Of a DNA stretch of 64,000 nt, positions 7,196-14,700 are shown in pieces. Source of the DNA: Lewinellaceae bacterium SD302 (GTDB lineage: Bacteria > Bacteroidota > Bacteroidia > Chitinophagales > Saprospiraceae); NCBI GenBank assembly GCA_002591745.1, contig PDLQ01000004.1, forward strand, positions 1 to 64,000, in the 5' to 3' direction. Each line of letters opens with the position of its first letter. Position 1 is the first letter of the stretch. The translations under genes and the position numbers were made by a program. Below the pieces are notes generated by a model. It ran no database searches. It was not told the DNA's origin and was given only the letters and a program-made list of their open reading frames with translations.

Positions 7196-9565
7196 CTAGA
7201 AACGTCTCCGCTGCCCGCTGTACTCCATCGTATCACCTTTGCCGAAGCCGTAGCTGAGACCGAGGGTAACGAATGTACCACGCTGGGAGAAACTGTAGGT
7301 TTCGAATTCCGGCTGGAAAGTGTTGCTTTCGCGGATGCGGGTGGCAAAAACATCGCGCACGGCAAAGCTGACGGCTCCCCGCCCCCCGAAGAGCTTTTTG
7401 CGGGCGCCCAAATCCAGGAAGTAATTATCCGAAACCGTACCCTGTACTGTTTCAACGGAAGAGCGGTACTGACCAGTCAGTTCGAAATCCAGATCGTAAG
7501 GCAGACCAAATTTAGTATTCAATTTACCGCTGTACTGGTCGGCACTGAAATCGAATATAATCTCGTCGAATTGCCCCTCCCGGCTAAATGCGTTGTAGTT
7601 GGCGTCACCGTTGATGGTCAGCCATTTGGTGACCGTGTATTTCATGTTGAATTCCAGCCCGGTCGTGTTCTGCGTACCGATGTTGAAGGGGCTGCTGATG
7701 GTCACGTTATCTTCAAACCGGGAAATATTTTCTACGACTTCGGTGGTGTAGCGGTGGTAAACCCCGAAGTTAAAGGACGCTTTACTCGTAATGAAGATGC
7801 TGTTCACCTCGTAACTGTCGGTAAACTCAGGCAGCAAATTCGGGTTGCCGGTACGAATGTTGAAGTTGTTGCGAATATTGAAGAAAGGATTCAAACGCCA
7901 AAGGTTAGGCCGGTTGATCCGACGAGAGTAGCCTGCCTGTACGGATACCGCATCACTGAATTTGTAACTGATGAAACCGCTGGGGAATAGATTCGTGAAA
8001 TTCTGGTTGTTCTCTTCTCCGGTGGTCACCAACTCGGTGCTCAGGTCGGTATTTTCCACCCGAACGCCAGCCTTGAAACCCCAGGCCCCCAGTTCATAGG
8101 CCGCGCTACCGTAGACACCCAAAACGTTTTGCTGGTATTCAAAAACATTGGTGAAGTCGAGGTTAGGTACAAATTCATTGTTGATGAAATCGCTGACGGC
8201 AAAATCATTCTCTACGTCTTTCAGAACGTACTGTGCCCCGGTTTCAATACTGAACTTGTCGTTGAACGGCTTGGTGTAATCCAGTTTGAAAGTAGTTTGC
8301 TGGTCACCGAATTCAGTGCGGGTCAATTGACGGGCGTCGCGCTCGGCTCCGGCAATGGTCTCGTTCATGAACTCACTTTCCTGGTCCTTGCTGAATAGTG
8401 TACCGATAGCGCTGAAGATCAGGTCATGATCCTTGTCGTCTTCGAAATCACGCTTGTAGGTCACTTCGAACTGGTACTTGGGGTTAGTGGCTTCGGTAAC
8501 TTCAGTACGTTGCCATTCACTGCTGATACTGCCGTCGGCCTCTTGGAAACGAAAGTTGGTTTCACTTGGCTGATCTTCGATTTCGTAAGCGAAATTACCG
8601 GACACGGTGATGATGTTATTCGGGTTGATCTCGTAATCCGTACCCAGCACCAGGTTGTAGAACTGTTCGTTCCGAAACTCCTGCCCCTCGCTAAACAGGG
8701 TCGTACCGTTAACCAGGTCGCGGTTCACGTTTTCCCGGTCGCTGGGGATTTCGCGATAGCCCACGCCAAGCTGGCTGAACAGGTTGAATTTCTCCGTACG
8801 ACGGTTCAGGCTAAGACCAACGCTGTGGTTGTGGGGCGTACCGGTGTTTACCGAAACTGCACCGTTGAAGCCTTTGCGCTCATCCTTCTTAATGATGATG
8901 TTGATAATGCCGGCCGTACCCTCAGCTTCGTATTTAGCGGAAGGATTAGTCACTACTTCAATGCTCTCGATCATGTCGGCCGTTATGGTACCCAGGGCGC
9001 CGCTGCCTTCATCGGCCAGTACGCTGGGCTTGCCGTTGATCAGGATCTGCACCCCGGTAGCTCCCCGGAGGCTTACCTGCCCCTCGATGTCTACGTTTAC
9101 ACTCGGCACGTTATTCAGTACCTCCAGGGCACTTGCTCCGGTGCTGCTGAGGTCTTTGCCTACGTTGAAAATCCGTTTGTCGAGCTTAAATTCAGTTTGA
9201 GATTTTTCGGCGCGAACCGTCACTTCCTCAAGCAGGGTAGACTGCTCGCCCAGGATGATCTCGCCCAGTTCAACCGTGGGGCCATTTATACTGATGTCAT
9301 CGATTCGTACGCTTTCGTAGCCCAGAAAACTGACTTCTACGTAAAAGTCACGGCCATCCACGTCCAGAGAGAAGTTGCCTTCCGGATCGGTATTCGTACC
9401 GCCCAGGGCGCTGCCGTCAGCTTTATTGGCAATCAATACGCTGGCAAATTCAACGGGCTCGCCGCTATTCCCGTCGAGCACGGTACCACTGACGCTCAGG
9501 GTTTCCTGAGCCATTATGCTCGTGAGGGTAAAGAAGAGTAAAAAGAGAGTATAGATATTTTTCAT
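7196..9565 (-). CDS. TonB-dependent receptor, carboxypeptidase-regulatory-like N-terminus, OMP_b-brl_3 barrel
   Basis: A 789-residue outer-membrane receptor. It has a signal peptide ending in IMAQ, then a carboxypeptidase regulatory-like domain at about 24-105 (VSGTVLDGNSGEPVEFASVL), a plug at about 115-225 (LEVLNNVPSVNVDIEGQVSLRG, then IEVVTNPSAKYEAEGTAGII), and a 22-strand-type barrel of the OMP_b-brl_3 family to the end. No SusD partner is adjacent, and the plug type suggests a peptide, siderophore or unknown ligand rather than a glycan (inference). A CAAAGTAGCA repeat lies 25 bases upstream of the start. Confidence 0.9.
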   Translation of the reverse strand: MKNIYTLFLLFFTLTSIMAQETLSVSGTVLDGNSGEPVEFASVLIANKADGSALGGTNTDPEGNFSLDVDGRDFYVEVSFLGYESVRIDDISINGPTVELGEIILGEQSTLLEEVTVRAEKSQTEFKLDKRIFNVGKDLSSTGASALEVLNNVPSVNVDIEGQVSLRGATGVQILINGKPSVLADEGSGALGTITADMIESIEVVTNPSAKYEAEGTAGIINIIIKKDERKGFNGAVSVNTGTPHNHSVGLSLNRRTEKFNLFSQLGVGYREIPSDRENVNRDLVNGTTLFSEGQEFRNEQFYNLVLGTDYEINPNNIITVSGNFAYEIEDQPSETNFRFQEADGSISSEWQRTEVTEATNPKYQFEVTYKRDFEDDKDHDLIFSAIGTLFSKDQESEFMNETIAGAERDARQLTRTEFGDQQTTFKLDYTKPFNDKFSIETGAQYVLKDVENDFAVSDFINNEFVPNLDFTNVFEYQQNVLGVYGSAAYELGAWGFKAGVRVENTDLSTELVTTGEENNQNFTNLFPSGFISYKFSDAVSVQAGYSRRINRPNLWRLNPFFNIRNNFNIRTGNPNLLPEFTDSYEVNSIFITSKASFNFGVYHRYTTEVVENISRFEDNVTISSPFNIGTQNTTGLEFNMKYTVTKWLTINGDANYNAFSREGQFDEIIFDFSADQYSGKLNTKFGLPYDLDFELTGQYRSSVETVQGTVSDNYFLDLGARKKLFGGRGAVSFAVRDVFATRIRESNTFQPEFETYSFSQRGTFVTLGLSYGFGKGDTMEYSGQRRRF

Positions 9566-9589
9566 TTGCGGGGTGTGTTTTTTGGCTTC

Positions 9590-9760
9590 AAAGTAGCAGA
9601 GTTTCGGGGAAACGCCGCTTCAATTTCACCGGGGGGTGAACCTTGACGAAATTGAAGCGGTATCAAAAAGCATCAGTAGAGACCCAGGGTCGATCCCGAT
9701 ACGTATCGGGACGGTCCGAGGTACTCGTTAGAGCGGCCATCGCGAGACTCTATCAGTATT
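9590..9760. repeat. one-ended palindromic spacer element
   Basis: It begins with a CAAAGTAGCA copy (9590-9599, in TTTTTGGCTTCAAAGTAGCA). An inverted repeat CCGCTTCAATTTC (9615-9627) / GAAATTGAAGCGG (9648-9660) follows, then the GGGTCGATCCCGATACGTATCGGGAC palindrome with GGTCCGAGGTACTCGTTAGAG. No opposing 10-mer was found before 10003, so the right end is missing or never existed. Confidence 0.7.
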
Positions 9761-9785
9761 TTGATCCTCAATTGCTGAAAAATCA

Positions 9786-9956
9786 GTCGTCAGTACCCCT
9801 CCTGCGTCGAGCGTACTGACGACAATTATTCTTTACAGGCAATACTACGGCAAACCAGACATCAAGTTCACCACCAATACCCAGAAACCGGTGAACGACC
9901 AAACTTATCCGCCGAACGACCGGGCGGTTATTCAGCGGGTGTAGTTTGTCGTTCAC
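9786..9956. promoter_or_regulatory. inverted repeats upstream of the LytS/LytTR operon
   Basis: Two inverted repeats precede lytS-like. The first is GTCGTCAGTAC (9786-9796) with GTACTGACGAC (9813-9823). The second is GGTGAACGAC (9890-9899) with GTCGTTCAC (9948-9956), and a third GAACGAC lies between at 9914. The CGTTCA core resembles LytTR-type binding sites, so autoregulation by the operon's own regulator is a reasonable guess. Confidence 0.45.
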
Positions 9957-9964
9957 GGAGTAGG

Positions 9965-9997
9965 GTTTGTTGAAGAAGGCCAGACAGTCTTAATTTG
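9965..9997 (+). promoter_or_regulatory. promoter of the LytS/LytTR operon
   Basis: TTTG at 9965-9968 and TAATTTG at 9991-9997 form a Bacteroidota-type -33/-7 pair with a 22-base spacer. The -7 box has one variable base instead of two. The start codon follows only five bases later, so the transcript would be nearly leaderless. Confidence 0.5.
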
Positions 9998-10002
9998 CCC
10001 GA

Positions 10003-11040
10003 ATGGACCGTATCGACCCTGTATCTAAGGACCGCTTGTTGGAATTTTTATTTCAAATCGTATTGCACGGGCTGGTCTTGATCTTCTTTGCCGTAAGTCG
10101 CAGCCACCCTGAGATCAGTGCTGCGGAGTGGGCCTATTTTGCGCTCTACGCATTGGGTTGTCTGGCCATCAGCTACTTTCTTTTACCCAGATATTTATAC
10201 CGCAGACGTTATTTGCTTTTTGGCATGGGGCTGATGTTGATCGTCGGTATTTTCATTTTGGTTGAAGAGTTAATTCTGGAACCGATTTACTACCCTAAAC
10301 GGGCCGGGCGTTTTCCCGGAATTTTTATGAGTCTGTTAGAAATCTTACCCGTAGTGACTGCCTTGGTAGCCACCAAATTTGCCTGGGATGCTCATAAAGC
10401 CCAGGGCAGGGTGATGGAACTGGAATCCGCTATCGTAGCCAGCGAGTTACAATTGTTGAGGTCGCAGATCGATCCTCACTTTCTGTTCAATAACCTGAAT
10501 AATCTGTACGCCTACGCCATTGAAGGGTCCCCAAAAACTCCTCAGATCATTCTGGAACTTTCCTCGGTACTGCGCTACGTACTTTACGATTGCCGGGAAA
10601 AATTCGTTCCGCTCAATCAGGAGTTATTGCAACTGGAAAACTACCTGCACCTGAATGAATTACAGATTGAGGAAAGGGGAGTAGTTGAATACCACAACGA
10701 AGCTGGAAACACCAATTTCGTGATTGCTCCGCTGATCCTCAGTGTATTTGTGGAGAATGCATTCAAACACGGCCAGTCGAACCAATCATCGGCCATCAGA
10801 ATACACGTACATTGCTACTTTGAAGCCAAAAACCGACTCATCTTTGAATGTAAGAATAACTTTGTTCCAAAATCAGCCTCCGGCAAATTGGATGAATCAA
10901 CCAGTGGAATCGGTTTACCCAACGTGCGTAAACGCTTAGAGTTGCTTTATCCAAACCGCCACGAACTGACACTCGGGGTAGTAGGAACAGAGTTTCACGT
11001 CCGTTTGGCCCTGGACCTAAAAACTAATGAAGTGGGATGA
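10003..11040 (+). CDS. LytS-type sensor histidine kinase
   Basis: A 345-residue inner-membrane sensor kinase. Four hydrophobic helices fill about residues 10-125. A short coiled linker leads to the His_kinase domain with SQIDPHFLFNNLNNLY, putting the phosphorylated histidine at residue 159. The ATPase part has VFVENAFKHG (N box) and GIGLPNVRKRLELLYP (G box). It overlaps the response regulator gene by ATGA, so the two are translationally coupled. No extracellular sensor domain is present, so the signal is probably sensed in the membrane (inference). An exact TGCTACTTTG repeat lies at 10813-10822, coding for CYFEA. Confidence 0.92.
   Translation: MDRIDPVSKDRLLEFLFQIVLHGLVLIFFAVSRSHPEISAAEWAYFALYALGCLAISYFLLPRYLYRRRYLLFGMGLMLIVGIFILVEELILEPIYYPKRAGRFPGIFMSLLEILPVVTALVATKFAWDAHKAQGRVMELESAIVASELQLLRSQIDPHFLFNNLNNLYAYAIEGSPKTPQIILELSSVLRYVLYDCREKFVPLNQELLQLENYLHLNELQIEERGVVEYHNEAGNTNFVIAPLILSVFVENAFKHGQSNQSSAIRIHVHCYFEAKNRLIFECKNNFVPKSASGKLDESTSGIGLPNVRKRLELLYPNRHELTLGVVGTEFHVRLALDLKTNEVG
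10813..10822 (+). repeat. CAAAGTAGCA repeat inside the sensor kinase gene
   Basis: The sense strand reads ATTGCTACTTTGAAGCCAAA, identical over 20 bases to the spacer copy at 17779-17798. It falls within the ATPase domain. Confidence 0.9.
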
Positions 11041-11729
11041 AATGCATAATTGTTGAAGACCAGCCACCTGCCCAACGTATTCTCAAAAAGTACATCGCCG
11101 ATCACGGCCGGCTTGAACTATTAGCCACCTTTGCGGATCCCTTACTAGCCCTGGAATATTTAGAAGTTAATTCGGTGGACCTGATGTTTCTGGACATAAA
11201 TTTGCCCAAGCTTTCCGGGATGGAATTGCTGCGTAGCATGCGTCGGCCGGTAAAAGTGATCCTGACCACGGCCTATTCTGAATACGCCCTGGAGAGCTAC
11301 GACCTGGACGTGGTTGATTACCTGTTGAAGCCTTTTTCCTTCGCTCGTTTCGTGCGCGCAGTTAACAAGGCACAATCGGCTACCAAAGATGTAGATAAGG
11401 AAAGCAATTACCCCAAGGAATTATTTGTGAAATCCGGCTACGAACACCACCGAATCGCTACCGGAGATATTATCTACATCCACGCCGAGGCGGATTATAC
11501 CGAGTTGGTGATGACCAAGGGTGCGAAGTTTTTATCTACCGAATCGCTCCGGCACTGGACGGAAACATTGGACCCGAATTGCTTCGCTCAGGTTCACCGG
11601 AGCTACGTGGTAAACGCCGACTATTTGAGCCGGGTAAGCAGGAGCAAAATCTACTTACAGGGGATAGAAAAACCGGTTCCGCTGGGGCGGGTATACAAGG
11701 ATGGATTTATGGACCGTTTCGTAGAATAG
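11037..11729 (+). CDS. LytTR-family response regulator
   Basis: A 230-residue two-component regulator. The receiver domain spans about residues 1-120, with acidic pair E7/D8, phosphoacceptor D53 in FLDINLPK, and the LLKPF lysine motif. The LytTR DNA-binding domain spans about 130-230 (FVKSGYEHHRIATGDIIYIHAEADYTEL, then FAQVHRSYVVNADYLS). It is coupled to the upstream LytS kinase by a 4-base overlap. A strong terminator follows directly. Likely targets include its own promoter and possibly neighbouring surface-protein genes (inference). Confidence 0.93.
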   Translation: MKCIIVEDQPPAQRILKKYIADHGRLELLATFADPLLALEYLEVNSVDLMFLDINLPKLSGMELLRSMRRPVKVILTTAYSEYALESYDLDVVDYLLKPFSFARFVRAVNKAQSATKDVDKESNYPKELFVKSGYEHHRIATGDIIYIHAEADYTELVMTKGAKFLSTESLRHWTETLDPNCFAQVHRSYVVNADYLSRVSRSKIYLQGIEKPVPLGRVYKDGFMDRFVE

Positions 11730-11734
11730 AATGA

Positions 11735-11768
11735 AAAAAGCCAGCAATCAAATGACTGCTGGCTTTTT
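11735..11768. terminator. bidirectional rho-independent terminator
   Basis: AAAAAGCCAGCA (11735-11746) pairs with TGCTGGCTTTTT (11757-11768) around a 10-base loop, giving a T run on both strands. It lies between the two-component operon and the convergent giant T9SS substrate gene, and can serve both. Confidence 0.9.
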
Positions 11769-11791
11769 GAATTCGGCGATAATCGATCCGA

Positions 11792-14700
11792 CTAGCGAAG
11801 AATCGTAATGTCTCCCCGAATAATATCACCCTCACCGAGGTCAAGGCGTAAAATGTAGTAGTAGGTGCCTTCCGGCAACTCGTTACCACTCTGGTTGCGG
11901 CCGTCCCAGTCGTTGTTGTAAGGAGCAGCTTCGTAGAGAATATCTCCCCAGCGATTGAAAATGATCAGGCTGTTATCCGGGAAGTCCTCGGCCTGGAAAT
12001 CCAGAAGATCGAAGATGAGGAATTCGTTCAGTCCGTCACCGTTCGGAGTGATGGTATTGTAGACCGGTGGGCGTTGGCCGTCGGCATCGATCCGGAAGCT
12101 GATCGCGGCGGTATCGCAGACACCACAGCTTTCGCTACAGATTTCGTAATTGACCGTGAACTCTCCACTCACGCCCTGGCCGGCATCGAAGGTCAATTCT
12201 CCGTTGAGGAGCGAGATGACCTCACCGAAGGGGAAGCTGTCGAGGATTGCTACGGTTACCGGCCCATTCTGTTGGTCGTTTTCCAGTAAGTTCAGGGTGC
12301 CGACACCGTCGTTACCAAGGATCACAAACTCATCGTCGTTAGCCACGGGCGCCAGCGCGCGGGAAATCGTGATGGTATCGGAGCTATAGTCCTCACAGCC
12401 GTTGGCACTCAGGGTGTAGGCCAGGGTAACGGGGGCATCGAGGCGAATGATGGTAGCCAGCGTATCCTCGAAGGTAATTACGGCTCCACCGTCATTCAGG
12501 ATCTCCCAGCTGCCAAAGGTGCCGGCGGGCAGGTTACCCGCTACGGTGGTAGAGTCATCACAGACCGAGAAGTCGAATGGCAGCATGGCCGGCTCCTGAC
12601 CAATGAGGGTAATGACGATGGTGTCCCGATCCTCACAAAGATTCTGGAGGTTAGTTACCAGCAGTTCGTAGGTGCCGATGCCGGAAACAACGGCGTTCGG
12701 CGTATCCTGACCAGTCACGATGGTGCCGCCTTGAAGCGACGTCCAGGTGTAGGAGAAAATTTCCTGGGCCGGGGCATCCGCCATGTTTTCCAGTAGCGGC
12801 ATTTCGCCACATTCGATCTCGAAATCTTCGCCGAGGTCGGCAACCGGGGTGTCGTTGGCTGCTTCCACGACGATGGTGTCGCTGTTGGTACACTCGGCGC
12901 CAGTACTCAGGGTGAGTACGTAGCTGCCCGGCCCGTCTACGGAAACGATCAGGCTGCCGTTAGCCGGGGTGATGGTGTTGCCGTCCAGACTCTCCCAGCT
13001 GATGTCAATTTCATCTACGAGTTCAGTGCTGGCGGAGGCGTCGATGGTGACCTCACCGGAACTACAGCTGAAGGAATCCACCGGCTCGAATACGATGTTG
13101 TCGATGCCTTCGTCATCCAGGAACAGATCGTAGCCAACCTGGGTAATACAGCTGCTCGCTTGATCGACCACTACGGCGATGTAAGAACCTTCGTCCTCAA
13201 CGTCGATGGTCAGAACATTGGTGGCGATCAAGGAAACGGGCGGATCACCAACCGGAGGACCGAACCACTGAATAAACAGACCACTGGTGTCGGCAATACT
13301 AATGGAGAGTGTCGTCGAAGTGTTCTCACAGTCGATCGGTGCGTAGGGCAGCGTATCTACCTGTGGGAAGGAACGGCCGTCCTGAATCAATACGGTATCG
13401 TAGGACTCACACATGGTTTCGGTATTGATCACCGTGAGTTCGTAGAGTCCGGGAGTGCTGACTACCAAAGTATCAGTGCCCTGGAATTGAGCGCCGGGTA
13501 CTTCTCCGCCCTGAACATTGTCCCACATATAAGTGAAGTTGGGACCGCTGGAAGATTGCGTGGCGCTGATAGTGGCCGTCGGCTCTACACAAGTGAGCGT
13601 CTGAATACCTACGTTAACGGCGGCGAAAGGCGGAACGATCTCACTGCCGTCCACCAGGAACATGAAGTCTGCGGAACAGCCGTTGACCTGATTTTCAACC
13701 GTCAGGACGTATTGGCCCGGTTCGAAGACCGTTACCGTAGTGGCATCGGCAGTTGGAGCGCCCGGGCCGCTGATGGACAGGGTTACCTGATCATCGCCAC
13801 CATCGGCCATTGGGTCGATGACGAGGCTGCCGTTGGCACAGGTCAGTCCGAACACGGTATCGGGTAACATGACCGTCGGGAAGCCGATGGCCGGTAAAAC
13901 TTCGATGGTATCGAAAGCGCGACACTGAGTATTCAGATCCAGTACTTCGATAATGTATTCACCGGGTTGATCTACGATGAGGGTGTTATTTGTTTCTCCG
14001 TCGATGGTGTCACCCAGAGTATACCATAGGTAGGTGGCGTTGTCGCTTTGACTACCGCTACCATCGATGGTGAAGGTTTGACCACACTCGATGTTCATGT
14101 CCTCTCCGGCGTCGGCGATCGGCAGTACCGGCTCAACGACCTGTATAGTGGCCGTGCTGCTACAACCCGAGTCGTCGACAACGAGGGTATAAGTGCCCTG
14201 GCCGATGACCAATGGGTTGGCGTCATCTTGCTGTCCTACTACAAATGCACCGTCCATGGTCGTCCAGCTGTAAGTCTGACTGCCGCTGACGTTATCGAAA
14301 TTCGGCATCAGCTGGATGGTGTCGCTGTTACAATTTAGCGGTTGATCCAGCGTATCATTAATGATGGGGTTGCCCTGGCTCTCGATGATCTCGATATCTA
14401 AGGTCGTAACACACTGGTTGGTAGTATCGGTGACCGTAAGCATGATAAAACCAAGGTTGCTGGTGGTATAAGTTGGAGTGACGCTCAGGGGCGGTCCACC
14501 ACCGGCGGGTTCGTATAGGTAGGTGAAGTCCTCTTGCAGTGGTCCGGCATCGATAAAGGCAGGACTACCGTCACAACCCAGCGTAAAGGTGGTTGGAATA
14601 TCAATATTCGGTGGCGCCGTATCATCGCTGACCACAATGATGTCGCTGGTAGAACACTGGCTCTGCGGGAAGGTCACCGTAAGGCGGTAGCGGCCGGCCA

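Noticed and set aside
8426-9541. 371-codon plus-strand frame antisense to the TonB receptor
   Set aside because: It mirrors the receptor gene, lacks a recognisable domain, and the receptor is clearly real.
13160-13867. Plus-strand frames within the giant T9SS substrate gene
   Set aside because: Several frames of 70-235 codons lie opposite the repeat domains, but they have no domain and arise from its biased codon use.
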